NCBI GenBank assembly: GCA_019239915.1
Contig: JAFAZF010000059.1
Location: forward strand, 1 to 64,000
Length of the DNA: 64,000 nt
Reading direction: 5' to 3'
Source: Sphingomonadaceae bacterium
GTDB lineage: Bacteria > Pseudomonadota > Alphaproteobacteria > Sphingomonadales > Sphingomonadaceae
In this document: in pieces, positions 7,763 through 16,041 of the stretch
How the letters are laid out: every line of letters begins with the position of its first letter
Numbering within the stretch: position 1 is the first letter of the stretch
Program-made: the position numbers and the translations under genes
The notes under the pieces: model-generated
What the model saw: only the letters and a program-made list of their open reading frames with translations
Databases searched by the model: none
Told to the model about the DNA's origin: nothing

Positions 7763-8560
7763 ATGCGATACGGGATGATTGCAGCGCTGCTGCTCGGCGT
7801 CGCCGCGGCACCCGCACTGGCGGAGGAGCGCGATTTCTGCCCGGAGCGGCCAGGGCTCGACACACCGCCGTGCATTGTCGACAAGGGCCGCCTCCAGGCC
7901 GAGCTCGGGCTTGCCGACTGGACGCTCGACCGCCAGCCCGACAGCCGCACCGACGAGATCGACGCCGGCCAGATCCAGCTCCGCTACGGCGTCACCGACA
8001 GCACGGAACTGCGCTTCGGCTGGACCGCCTATGGCCATGTCCGCGTGCGCGATCGCGCAACCGGCGCGGTCGACCGGATGTCCGGCACCGGCGACGTGAC
8101 GCTCGGCGTGAAGCAAAGCCTGCTCGATCCCGGCGGCGACAAGCTTTCGATCGCGCTGCTCCCCACGGTTTCGCTGCCCTCGGGCGGCCAGGCGATCGGC
8201 GCGGGCGATTGGGGGGCGAGCCTCGCATTGCCGGCGAGTTATCCACTGAGCGACATCTTCCAGCTCGAGCTCACGCCCGAAGTCGACGCCGCGGTCGATG
8301 CGGATCGCAGCGGCCGCCATCTCGCCTACAGCGTTGCCGGCGGCCTCGGGGCCAAGCTGAGCAAGGCGTGGAGCGTTACCGGCGAGCTGCAGACCTCGCA
8401 TGACGACGACCCGTCAGGTCACCGCAGCGAGCATCGCGCCGCCTTCTCGGCGGCCTATCAATTCGGCAAGGATTTCCAGATCGACGCCGCCGCGATCGCC
8501 GGCCTCGATCATCAGACTCCGGACGTCGAGGCGTATTTCGGCATCTCGCACCGGTTCTGA
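7763..8560 (+). CDS. Outer-membrane beta-barrel protein, MetA-pathway/transporter type
   Basis: A 265-residue protein with signal peptide MRYGMIAALLLGVAAAPALA and a mature part rich in alternating strands ending in F (GISHRF), typical of an outer-membrane barrel. Segments such as LRYGVTDSTELRFGW and GTGDVTLGVKQSLLD match the Phenol_MetA_deg/putative transporter family (PF13557-like), whose substrates are mostly unknown. An AAGGGG Shine-Dalgarno lies about 9 nt upstream. It is divergent from mtgA. It could be a channel or merely a structural barrel. Confidence 0.65.
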   Translation: MRYGMIAALLLGVAAAPALAEERDFCPERPGLDTPPCIVDKGRLQAELGLADWTLDRQPDSRTDEIDAGQIQLRYGVTDSTELRFGWTAYGHVRVRDRATGAVDRMSGTGDVTLGVKQSLLDPGGDKLSIALLPTVSLPSGGQAIGAGDWGASLALPASYPLSDIFQLELTPEVDAAVDADRSGRHLAYSVAGGLGAKLSKAWSVTGELQTSHDDDPSGHRSEHRAAFSAAYQFGKDFQIDAAAIAGLDHQTPDVEAYFGISHRF

Positions 8561-8571
8561 GCGGCAGGCGG

Positions 8572-9534
8572 TCAAAGACGGGTGAGGACGGCGGCGACGG
8601 CGGCTATTCGGTCTACGCCGGCATAGCAGGGCCGCTCGAGCTCCTCGCCGAACACGTCCGGATCGATCTCCCGATAGCGCAACGCGGCGCCCTGCACGGC
8701 CGCCAGTGTCTCGAGGCCATGGCGGACGGCATCGTCGCCCCCCGCGATCGCGCTGCCCGTGTAGAGGATCATGCGGCCGCCGCGCCGAAGCCGCGCGAGC
8801 GCCGCGGCGGCGAAATGGATCGAGAGCGCGCCGCCGCGCAGATCGCCGCCGTCACGATAGGTGCGACGGCCGTCATCCATGATGTAGGGCGGGTTCGCGA
8901 CGACGAGATCGAGATCGCCCTCGACGCCGTCGAGCGCTTCGCAGCGGACGAGCGCGGCTTCCACGCCGGCCGCCGCGACATTGCAGCGCGCCAGCCGCAG
9001 CGCGGCGGGATTGACGTCGGTACCGATCAGATCAAGGCGCCCGCTGTGCCGTGCGATCGTGATCGCGCCGACGCCGGCGCCGGTGCCGATATCGACGGCA
9101 CGCGCGCCCTCGTGCAGCGGACGCCCAGTCAGCGTGTCGGCGATCAGCCGGGCGAAGCGATAGCTGTCCGGACCGAAGAAGATCGCGTCCTTCTCCTCGG
9201 TCGGAAACTGCGAGTGGAGATAGAGCTCGCCATCTAGGCGAGCAACCCGCAACCGCGCGCGGACCAGCCCGCCGGGCAGGGCATCGAGCGCATCGGCTGC
9301 TCGCAGCGCCTGCTCGACCCCCGCGTCGATCGCTCCGGGCGCGAACGGCAGGTTCCAACCCAGCACCTCCTCGATGGTCGTCGCGGTGCGGTCGCCCGAT
9401 CGCGCGAGCCAGCGCGCATGCGTCGCCGGCGTCGGCGTGACGAAGCGGTAGCCGAGCGTGCGCAGCCGCTCGAGCAGGTCCACGAAGCGCCGTGCTTCGT
9501 CGTCCGGACGAGAAGCGAGCACCGCGCTCTGCAT
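8572..9534 (-). CDS. PrmC/HemK-like class I methyltransferase
   Basis: A 320-residue protein with a helical N-terminal domain and a C-terminal Rossmann methyltransferase domain. Motif I is AVDIGTGAGVGAITIAR (about residues 148-164), an acidic D-V-N follows, and motif IV is DLVVANPPYIMDD. The NPPY tetrad is characteristic of enzymes methylating glutamine or adenine side-chain nitrogens (PrmC, PrmB, N6-adenine enzymes). Start is ATG 9534, or TTG 9540, which would overlap the upstream SET gene stop. The pair is clearly co-transcribed. Whether it modifies a release factor, another protein or a small molecule cannot be decided; the divergent N-terminus argues against canonical PrmC. Confidence 0.72.
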   Translation of the reverse strand: MQSAVLASRPDDEARRFVDLLERLRTLGYRFVTPTPATHARWLARSGDRTATTIEEVLGWNLPFAPGAIDAGVEQALRAADALDALPGGLVRARLRVARLDGELYLHSQFPTEEKDAIFFGPDSYRFARLIADTLTGRPLHEGARAVDIGTGAGVGAITIARHSGRLDLIGTDVNPAALRLARCNVAAAGVEAALVRCEALDGVEGDLDLVVANPPYIMDDGRRTYRDGGDLRGGALSIHFAAAALARLRRGGRMILYTGSAIAGGDDAVRHGLETLAAVQGAALRYREIDPDVFGEELERPCYAGVDRIAAVAAVLTRL

Positions 9535-9536
9535 AT

Positions 9537-9923
9537 TCAAAACACCGCATCCACGCCGCGAAAACTGTCGCAGATCGTGCGGTAGTCCGAGGTCAGCTCG
9601 TCGCCCGCCGCGAGGTCCACCGCCGCATGATCGGTGCCGAAGGCGATACCGGAGGAGATGGTGTTCGGCGTGTCGCTATGATTGAAGTGCCGTCCGTTGT
9701 CGCCGCACAGCACCCACAGCCCAAGGTCGGCGTGCAGCGTCGAATAGGTGCGGATGAAGCGCTGCAACGGCTCGGGCAGATCCGCGATCTCGTCGGCCCC
9801 GTAGACTCGGTCGATGCGCGGATCGAATCGCCAGATCAAGGCACCTCGCGTCACCGGCTGGAGCAGGAACACGCCGATGCCATGGATCGGACTGGGACGC
9901 AGCTCGGTTTCCACCATCATCAT
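9537..9923 (-). CDS. Small SET-domain protein
   Basis: A 128-residue protein that is essentially one SET domain. It begins near MMMVETELRPSPIHGIGVF (strand leading to G-x-G), and has the pseudoknot element FNHSDTPNT and then AAGDELTSDYRTI. In eukaryotes SET domains methylate lysines; bacterial ones modify histone-like or ribosomal proteins, or are uncharacterised. Three consecutive Met codons leave the exact start uncertain (9923, 9920, 9917). Its stop abuts the methyltransferase start downstream, so two different methyltransferase folds are made from one message. The region upstream (9924-10087) is a divergent promoter gap to the polyketide synthase. Confidence 0.75.
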   Translation of the reverse strand: MMMVETELRPSPIHGIGVFLLQPVTRGALIWRFDPRIDRVYGADEIADLPEPLQRFIRTYSTLHADLGLWVLCGDNGRHFNHSDTPNTISSGIAFGTDHAAVDLAAGDELTSDYRTICDSFRGVDAVF

Positions 9924-10087
9924 GCAGTCTATTCTCCCATGACCCGACGCGGCCTCAGGAACGCGCCAGACCGGCAACAGTCGCATCGCTGGCTGCACCC
10001 CATGCGACGCCGCTTTGCCAAGCGCGGCAGCGACTTATATTGGCTTCGTGGCGGGCGCTCGGTCCGGCGTGGGAAGACGAGGCCAGA

Positions 10088-11182
10088 ATGATCACCGCCT
10101 CCGCCGCACCGCGCTCGAAAGACGCGCCCGTCGCGCACATCCATGCGATCGGAACGGCGGTGCCGCCGCACGACGTTCATGAGGCGTTCGTGCGTTGGGC
10201 CGAGCCACGGCTGGAATCGACGCGCGATCGCGCGCTGTTCCGGCGGATGGCGGCGCGATCGGGGATCGAACATCGCTGGTCGGTGCTCGCCCCGCCGCCC
10301 GGCGGCCGGTCGCCGACCGACGCGGGCGGCTTCTATGCGAGTGAGCCGCTGCCACCGACCTCGCGACGCATGGCCGTCTATGGCGAGGCGGCGCCGGCGC
10401 TTGCGCTCGAGGCGATCGCCGCTCTGGAGCGCCAGGTCCCGCTCGGCGGCATTACCCATCTCGTGGTGGCGAGTTGCTCCGGCTTCACCGCGCCGGGCAT
10501 CGACCAGATCATCGCGCGGCGGCTTGGCCTCGATGCCGGCATCGAGCGCACGCTGGTCGGGTTCATGGGCTGTTATGCCGCGGTCGCCGCGCTTCGCGTC
10601 GCGCACCATATCGCGCGTTCGGACTCGGCGGCGCGGATCCTCGTCGTCACCGTCGAACTTTCGACGCTGCATCTCGTCGCAACCGACGCGATCGAGCCGC
10701 TGCTCGCGATGCTCCAGTTCGCCGACGGCGCCGCCGCCGCGCTGGTGAGCGCGGAGCCGCACGGCATCGCGCTCGAACGCTTCTTCGCGACGACCGTCGC
10801 AGACAGTGAGACGCTGATCCGCTGGTCGATCGGCGACAGCGGTTTCGAGATGCATCTGTCGGGCGAGGTGCCAGGCCGCATCGCCGCCGCGCTGCAGACG
10901 CCGGCGGTCACCGAGGCGATCCTCGACGGACGTGATCCGGCAGAAACGCGCTGGGCGGTTCACGCCGGCGGCCGCTCGATCCTGGACGCTGTCGAGACCG
11001 CGCTCGCGCTACCCGGTTCCGCGCTCAACACCTCGCGATCGGTGCTGCACCGGTTCGGCAACATGTCATCCTCGACGCTGATGTTCGTGCTCGCCGACAT
11101 GATCGGAGAGCGCGGCGACGGCGTCGCGCTCGCCTTCGGGCCCGGCCTCGCCGCCGAGGGCTTCGCGTTCGCGGCAGCATGA
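10088..11182 (+). CDS. Type III polyketide synthase (chalcone/alkylresorcinol synthase-like)
   Basis: A 364-residue thiolase-fold enzyme. The catalytic triad can be placed: Cys162 in FMGCYAAVAALRVAHHIA, His292 in WAVHAGGRSILDAVE, Asn325 in RFGNMSSSTLMFVLAD. The C-terminal AFGPGLAAEGF matches the GFGPG loop, and VASCSGFTAPGID is also conserved. Type III synthases extend an acyl-CoA starter with malonyl-CoA and cyclise it to pyrones, resorcinols or phloroglucinols. The stop overlaps the following flavoprotein start by 4 nt, so the two are translationally coupled. Together with the methyltransferase after it the operon resembles phenolic-lipid clusters (srsABC type). Starter unit and product are unknown. 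Confidence 0.9.
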   Translation: MITASAAPRSKDAPVAHIHAIGTAVPPHDVHEAFVRWAEPRLESTRDRALFRRMAARSGIEHRWSVLAPPPGGRSPTDAGGFYASEPLPPTSRRMAVYGEAAPALALEAIAALERQVPLGGITHLVVASCSGFTAPGIDQIIARRLGLDAGIERTLVGFMGCYAAVAALRVAHHIARSDSAARILVVTVELSTLHLVATDAIEPLLAMLQFADGAAAALVSAEPHGIALERFFATTVADSETLIRWSIGDSGFEMHLSGEVPGRIAAALQTPAVTEAILDGRDPAETRWAVHAGGRSILDAVETALALPGSALNTSRSVLHRFGNMSSSTLMFVLADMIGERGDGVALAFGPGLAAEGFAFAAA

Positions 11183-12273
11183 GCGCGCCGGCGCCCCTCA
11201 TCGTCGGGGGTGGACCGGCGGGCGCGATGGCGGCGCTCCTGCTCGCGCGCGAAGGTTGCACGCCGCGATTGATCGAGCGGGCGCGCGAACCGCACGATCC
11301 GGTCTGCGGCGGCTTCCTCAGCGCGGACGCGATCCACGCGCTCGCGCGTGTGGGCCTCGACATCGCGACGCTGCGCGCACGTCCGATCCGGACGTTGCGC
11401 GTCGTGGCGGGCACGCGCCGCGTCGAGACCGAGCTGCCGTTCGCCGCAGCGGGGCTTTCGCGCCGCCGGCTCGACGTCGCGTTGCTCGAGCGCGCCAAGA
11501 CCGCGGGTGCCGAGATCACGCAGGGCGTCACGGTGCGGCGCGTCGATGCTGCCGCTCGCAGCATCGTGCTGGCGGACGGCGCGGAGCTCACCGCCGACGC
11601 GATCTTCCTCGCCACCGGCAAGCATGATCTCCGCGGCGCGGCGCGTCCGTCGGATGCCGCCGGAGACGATATCGTCGGGCTGCGGACCGCTCTTGCTCCC
11701 TCTCCCGCGATTGGGCGCGCGCTTGCGGGCGCGATCGAGCTGCACCTGTTTGCGGGCGGCTATGCCGGATTGCTGCTCCAGGAGGACGGCAGCGCCAATC
11801 TTTGCCTCTCGATTGCGGCGACGCGGCTGCGTGCGGCGAGCGGCAGCCCCGATGCGCTTCTTGCCGCGCTCGCCGCAGAGGCGCCGCTGCTCGGCGCGCG
11901 ACTGGACGCTGCCGGTACAATCGGCAGTTGGTCGAGCATCGCCCGCGTTCCCTATGGCTGGCGGGCGAGCACGAGCGCGGCCGGGCTGTTCCGGATCGGC
12001 GATCAGGCCGCGGTGATCGCCAGCCTCGCCGGCGATGGCATCGCCGGCGCGCTGAGCGGGGCGTCGGCGGCGGTCGACGCCTATCGGCGCGGCGGCGCGG
12101 CCGCCGCACCGCGCTATCAAGATGCTTTCGCGCGCCGCACCCGCGCGCCGCTGCGCATCGCGGAGCTGCTGCGCGGCGCCGGCGAGATGCCGCGTATCGC
12201 CACGCCGGCCGTTGCCGCGCTTCGGCTCTGGCCGCGCGCCTTGCGCCTGCCCGCCGCATTGACGCGGATCTGA
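11179..12273 (+). CDS. FAD-dependent oxidoreductase of the polyketide operon
   Basis: A 364-residue flavoprotein. The N-terminus LIVGGGPAGAMAALLLAREG is a dinucleotide-binding GxGxxG motif followed by an acidic end (LIERA). The second FAD motif is GLFRIGDQAAVIASLAGDGIAGAL (about residues 272-295), placing it in the p-hydroxybenzoate hydroxylase/geranylgeranyl reductase superfamily. It overlaps the polyketide synthase by 4 nt (ATGA) and precedes the methyltransferase by 3 nt. A likely role is hydroxylating or oxidising the polyketide ring, or reducing an isoprenoid-like chain; sequence does not separate these. Confidence 0.82.
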   Translation: MSAPAPLIVGGGPAGAMAALLLAREGCTPRLIERAREPHDPVCGGFLSADAIHALARVGLDIATLRARPIRTLRVVAGTRRVETELPFAAAGLSRRRLDVALLERAKTAGAEITQGVTVRRVDAAARSIVLADGAELTADAIFLATGKHDLRGAARPSDAAGDDIVGLRTALAPSPAIGRALAGAIELHLFAGGYAGLLLQEDGSANLCLSIAATRLRAASGSPDALLAALAAEAPLLGARLDAAGTIGSWSSIARVPYGWRASTSAAGLFRIGDQAAVIASLAGDGIAGALSGASAAVDAYRRGGAAAAPRYQDAFARRTRAPLRIAELLRGAGEMPRIATPAVAALRLWPRALRLPAALTRI

Positions 12274-12276
12274 GCC

Positions 12277-13002
12277 GTGGACCCGCTCGCCGTTCGATCG
12301 CGCCAGCCCGAGCAGATGGATCGCGAGGATATCGACGCCGAAAGCTATACGCGCGTGCTGACCGATCTCGCGCGCGTCAACCGCTGGACGTTCACGGCAA
12401 GCCCGACGCTGCACTTCCTCGCGCGCGCCGCGGCCGGCCAGCGCCATTTCCGCCTGCTCGACGTCGGCTTCGGCCATGGCGACATGCTCCGCGCGATCTC
12501 GCGCTGGGCGCGGCGCCGCGGCATCGCCGCGACGCTCATCGGGATCGATCTCAACCCGCGCAGTGCTGCCATCGCAGGAGCCGCGACGCCGCCGGAGCTC
12601 GGCATCGACTTCCGTACCGGCGACTATCGCGACGTCGCCGAGCCGCTCGACTATGTCGTCAGCAGCCAGGTCGCGCATCATATGAGCGATGCCGAGCTCG
12701 CCACCTTCATCGCTTTCATGGAAGCGCGGGCGGCGCGCGGCTGGCTGATCTCGGACCTTCGCCGCCACCGCTTCGCGCATCGCGGCTTCCCGCTGCTTGC
12801 GCGGGTGCTTGGGGTGCATCGCATCGTCCGCGAAGACGGCACGCTTTCGATCGCGCGCTCGTTCCGGGCGGCGGAGTGGCCGCCGATCCTCACTGCCGCC
12901 GGCATTCCCGCCGACGCCCATCGGATCGTGCCGCGCTTTCCGTTCCGGCTCGCGGTCGAGCGGATCAGGGCGGGTGCCGGCTCCTGCTCCGCCGCGGAAT
13001 GA
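12277..13002 (+). CDS. SAM-dependent methyltransferase of the polyketide operon
   Basis: A 241-residue class I methyltransferase. Motif I is LLDVGFGHGDMLRAISRWA (about residues 60-78), the acidic loop is IGIDLNPRSA, and VVSSQVAHHMSDAEL occupies the post-II position. The GTG start at 12277 lies 3 nt after the flavoprotein stop; an ATG at 12325 would shorten the N-terminus. In srsABC-like clusters the methyltransferase acts on the resorcinol or its quinone; here that role is inferred from neighbours only. Its stop codon sits inside an EcfG-type promoter for the next small gene. Confidence 0.8.
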   Translation: MDPLAVRSRQPEQMDREDIDAESYTRVLTDLARVNRWTFTASPTLHFLARAAAGQRHFRLLDVGFGHGDMLRAISRWARRRGIAATLIGIDLNPRSAAIAGAATPPELGIDFRTGDYRDVAEPLDYVVSSQVAHHMSDAELATFIAFMEARAARGWLISDLRRHRFAHRGFPLLARVLGVHRIVREDGTLSIARSFRAAEWPPILTAAGIPADAHRIVPRFPFRLAVERIRAGAGSCSAAE

Positions 13003-13020
13003 ACTTCCCGGCGCCACGTT
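12996..13020 (+). promoter_or_regulatory. EcfG-type general stress promoter for the small DUF3309 gene
   Basis: GGAAT (12996-13000) and CGTT (13017-13020) are separated by exactly 16 nt, matching the alphaproteobacterial EcfG consensus GGAAC-N16/17-CGTT with one mismatch. Transcription would begin about 30 nt before the 52-codon gene at 13061. The -35 overlaps the stop codon of the methyltransferase gene. Confidence 0.6.
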
Positions 13021-13060
13021 CATTCATGACGGCAGACCAACGATCTCAAGGGAGAGACCG

Positions 13061-13219
13061 ATGCTGACCATCATCCTGATCGTGCTGCTGATCCTGTGGC
13101 TGGGTGGCTCGTTCCCGCGCGCCGGCGCCTACAATGCCAACTGGGGTTTTGCACCCGTCGGCCTCGGCACGATCATCATCATCGTGCTGCTGATCCTGGT
13201 GCTCGACGGGCGGGTCTAG
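13061..13219 (+). CDS. Small DUF3309-type membrane peptide
   Basis: A 52-residue protein made of two hydrophobic helices (LTIILIVLLILWLGG and GTIIIIVLLILVLDG) around a turn with a NWGFAPVG stretch. It fits the DUF3309 family of short membrane peptides found in many stress-responsive bacteria; function is unknown. AAGGGAG precedes ATG 13061 with suitable spacing. The EcfG-like promoter immediately upstream suggests induction in the general stress response, separate from the polyketide operon. Confidence 0.75.
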   Translation: MLTIILIVLLILWLGGSFPRAGAYNANWGFAPVGLGTIIIIVLLILVLDGRV

Positions 13220-13245
13220 GCCGACCGCGCGTTCCGAAACGAAAA

Positions 13246-13275
13246 GGGCTCCCGGATTGGATGATCCGGGAGCCC
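13246..13275 (-). terminator. Intrinsic terminator between convergent genes
   Basis: GGGCTCCCGGAT (13246-13257) and ATCCGGGAGCCC (13264-13275) are perfect 12-bp arms around a 6-nt loop. On the minus strand the stem is followed by TTTTCG, so it terminates the porin gene; it may also act weakly on the plus strand after the small membrane peptide. Confidence 0.85.
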
Positions 13276-13297
13276 CGACTTCACGCTGTCCGCCCGA

Positions 13298-15010
13298 TCA
13301 GAACGGATAGTAGCGGAAGCTGACAAACGCCATGCTGTTGTGGGCCTGCGGCTCGAGGCCGTTGACGTCACGGAACAGCTCACGCTGCGTATAGCTGTAC
13401 TGCAGCCCGACTTGGGCGCGACCGAACGGGCCCTGGTAGAACTTCTCCCAGAAGCCGCCGGTGAGCTGGCGGATGCGCCGGGTGTTGCCGGCGCAGGTCG
13501 CGCCACCCTCGACCTGGCAGTTGGTGTTGAGCAGCGTCGCGACGCCGAGACCCGCGCTGCCCGCGTCGTACAGCTGGCGACGCTCCTGCTCCTCGCCGGC
13601 GAAGGCATAGACGTCGAGCTTCGGAGTGGCATGCAGCGTCGCACCCGCGAGCATCATGAACTCCTTCAGCGGGTGGATATTGCCTTCCTTGTCGAAGGTC
13701 GTGTCCGGCAGACCCGCCGAGCCGTAGCGGCCGATGCCGCGACCGCCGATGTACGAGAACTGCGCATCGAGCATCTTCGGGACGATCTGTACGTTCACGC
13801 TTCCGCCGTAGCCCCAGCTGTGCGTGTTGCGGTTGCTGCCGGCGACGACACCGGTGGCATCGAGATGCTCGCTGAAGGTGCGGTAGATGCCGAAGCCTTC
13901 GATGTGCAGCTGGTGGCCCGCGACGTTGGTCTCGTAGGCGACCTTGCCGATGAAGTCGGGCACATGGTTGAGCGAAAGGCTCGAGCCGACGCCATTGTAG
14001 AACTGCTGGAAGCTGCCGGTCGGGTTGACCTGGTTGCCGCCCGCAGCCGTCGAGCCGTTGCCGAGGATCGCGGACGTGATCGTGCCGGGAACGCCGGTGC
14101 CACCGAAGGTGGTCTGCGGGTTCTCGGCCGAAAGCGCGACCCAAAGCTGGTGGTTCATGAAGTCGGCGGCGATGCGGACGCCGGGCTGACGCGCCCAGGC
14201 GAAGCCGGGGACGTACTGCGCGTCGATCTGCGGCGGCGTGACTTCGGCGCGCGGGGTGATGCCCTTGCTCTGCAGCGTCAGCAGCGACCAGTTCTGACCG
14301 GCGAGGAAGTGGACGCCCGAGTCGCCATTGTCCCAATCGATCGTACCGTAGAGGTTGCGGATGCGCGGCACGTAGCTGTTCGACTGGTTCGAGTTCGACG
14401 TCTGCGCGCCACCCTGGAAGTCGAACTCGCCGTACATGGCGGCGGTGGTGTGCGCGTTCGGCTTGCCCTGCGCCAGGAAGGAGACGCGGCTCTGACGTGC
14501 CGAGAAGCGGCCTTCCTCGGCGTGCGAGGCGCGGCTCTGCGACGGGAACGGCACGTTGAAGCTGGAGGCGATGTCGTCGCCTTGGAAGCGATCGCGATAG
14601 ATGCCGGCGAGTTCGAGGAAGCCGCCGGGCGTGATCGTGATGCCCTTGAAGTAGAACTTGTCGTTATGATGTTCCTTGTCGATCGCGCTCGCGATCTTGG
14701 TGTTGACCTCTTCGGGCGTGACCGGCGGCGCGGCCTGGACCTGCGCCTGGACGGCCTGGACCTGCGCCTGCGTGGTCGAAACCTGCTCCTGGGTGTTGGC
14801 CTGCGCCGAGCTCTGGATGCCGATCTGCTCCTTGAGATCCTGCACTTCGGCCTTCAGCGACTCGACCTCGTCGATCAGCGCGCGATTGCTGGCGCCGGCG
14901 CTGCCTTTGTGGGTGACGTGATGCTTCTTAGCAGGCGCGGCATGGGCCGCGGAGCCTGCGAGCACAGCGGATGCCGCCGCCGTCGCGAGCAGCGAGAATC
15001 GGATATTCAT
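13298..15010 (-). CDS. Outer-membrane porin with coiled-coil N-terminus
   Basis: A 570-residue protein with signal peptide ending SAAHA, then a basic stretch, then a heptad-rich coiled coil (VESLKAEVQDLKEQIG, about residues 48-75) and a Gln/Val-rich repeat linker (QAQVQAVQAQVQAAPP). The remainder is an aromatic-rich beta-barrel ending SFRYYPF, with the terminal Phe needed for BAM recognition. Coiled coil plus barrel resembles trimeric porins whose N-terminal helix projects into the periplasm. Substrate is unknown. It is a single gene bounded by a strong terminator. Confidence 0.72.
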   Translation of the reverse strand: MNIRFSLLATAAASAVLAGSAAHAAPAKKHHVTHKGSAGASNRALIDEVESLKAEVQDLKEQIGIQSSAQANTQEQVSTTQAQVQAVQAQVQAAPPVTPEEVNTKIASAIDKEHHNDKFYFKGITITPGGFLELAGIYRDRFQGDDIASSFNVPFPSQSRASHAEEGRFSARQSRVSFLAQGKPNAHTTAAMYGEFDFQGGAQTSNSNQSNSYVPRIRNLYGTIDWDNGDSGVHFLAGQNWSLLTLQSKGITPRAEVTPPQIDAQYVPGFAWARQPGVRIAADFMNHQLWVALSAENPQTTFGGTGVPGTITSAILGNGSTAAGGNQVNPTGSFQQFYNGVGSSLSLNHVPDFIGKVAYETNVAGHQLHIEGFGIYRTFSEHLDATGVVAGSNRNTHSWGYGGSVNVQIVPKMLDAQFSYIGGRGIGRYGSAGLPDTTFDKEGNIHPLKEFMMLAGATLHATPKLDVYAFAGEEQERRQLYDAGSAGLGVATLLNTNCQVEGGATCAGNTRRIRQLTGGFWEKFYQGPFGRAQVGLQYSYTQRELFRDVNGLEPQAHNSMAFVSFRYYPF

Positions 15011-15164
15011 TTTAGGTCGCCCCTTTGGTTGGCTTTGGTCTGCCGAGGGGCGGCCTAGTCAGCGCTCATGACAGTTGCGTGACTCCGTTGCAGGCGCGAA
15101 CGAGTGTAGCTTTCGGAGCACACTCGGTCGATTGCGCCGCGATGCAGCACCACCCTCTGACGCC

Positions 15165-15905
15165 TCAATAATCGGCCTTGAGCGCCATGTAGAAGCTGTA
15201 GCGACCAGAACGGCGTGGATGCTCGAGGCCTGGCCCCGCCGAACCGAGCAACGACCAGTGCTTGGCGAAACGGTAGGCGCCGCCGACGTTGATGCCGGTG
15301 ATCGCGGTCTCGTCCACCGAGTCGCGGCCCTGATGGTAGATTTCGGCGCCGAGCGAAACGGCATCGGTGATCGCGCGCGATAGCGCGATGCCTTCCAGCC
15401 AGAAATTCCGTGCATCCCGGCCCGGATTGATCGTGTAGCCACCGCCGCCGAACAGTGACCACTTCCCGAAATCCTTCTGTGCCCAAAGCGGCAGGAAGGC
15501 GCTGACCCGGCCGCCGCCGAAACCACGCGTCGCGGTCGGCACGCTGAGCGAGGGAAAGAAGGCGACGTCGGGCAGCAGCGAGCCCTCGCTCTGATACAGG
15601 AAGCGATATTTGGCGCCGAGCTCGAGATCGCCGAAGCCGACATGCGTTCCGCGGCGATGTTCATATTCAAGCGGAACGCCGACAGTGAGCTGGAGGTCGT
15701 GCGCCGCGCCATAGTTGATGTCCAAACCTGCCTCGCCATCGGTCTCGCCGGGAAAATGGGTACCGGCGACGAAGCCGTAATTCTCCCAATGTCCGGTGTC
15801 GGTTGGCTCGGGATCATCGGTGACGAAGGGCGGCCCGGCGATCGCGGGTGCGCTCGCGAGCAGCAGCGCCGCGATTGGCACCCACCCACGCAGACGGACG
15901 ATCAT
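15165..15905 (-). CDS. Outer-membrane beta-barrel protein
   Basis: A 246-residue protein beginning MIVRLRGWVPIAALLLASAPAIAGPPF, a clear signal peptide. The mature part alternates short amphipathic strands (LQLTVGVPLEYE, GDLELGAKYRFLY, WSLFGGGGYTINPG) and ends in an aromatic residue region (YMALKADY). The pattern fits the same transporter/MetA-like barrel group as the protein at 7.8 kb. ATG 15905 was chosen because it gives the complete leader. It is divergent from the DUF347 gene, with a palindrome between them. Function is unknown. Confidence 0.65.
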   Translation of the reverse strand: MIVRLRGWVPIAALLLASAPAIAGPPFVTDDPEPTDTGHWENYGFVAGTHFPGETDGEAGLDINYGAAHDLQLTVGVPLEYEHRRGTHVGFGDLELGAKYRFLYQSEGSLLPDVAFFPSLSVPTATRGFGGGRVSAFLPLWAQKDFGKWSLFGGGGYTINPGRDARNFWLEGIALSRAITDAVSLGAEIYHQGRDSVDETAITGINVGGAYRFAKHWSLLGSAGPGLEHPRRSGRYSFYMALKADY

Positions 15906-15969
15906 CAACGCAACTTGGCCCTTTTCGGATAGCGGGCGCGCAAGCGCCTGCTTAGACTGATCTCGATTA

Positions 15970-15990
15970 CACGAAAGTGCGGCTTTCGTG
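15970..15990. promoter_or_regulatory. Perfect palindrome in a divergent promoter region
   Basis: CACGAAAG (15970-15977) and CTTTCGTG (15983-15990) are perfect 8-bp arms with a 5-nt spacer. The site lies between the divergent barrel gene (start 15905) and the DUF347 gene (start 16042). Position and symmetry fit a dimeric repressor operator. No regulator gene is adjacent, and no T-tract follows, so a terminator is less likely. Confidence 0.4.
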
Positions 15991-16041
15991 CGATGTTCGC
16001 CAAGATATGTCAAACTGTTCATTGACGAAGGCCACAATAAT

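Noticed and set aside
10960-13023. A 687-codon minus-strand frame across the polyketide operon
   Set aside because: It lies antisense to three well-supported genes and its product is Arg/Ala-rich with no family pattern.
13340-15058. A 572-codon plus-strand frame opposite the porin
   Set aside because: Low-complexity Arg/Asp/Val product antisense to a porin with leader, coiled coil and terminal Phe.
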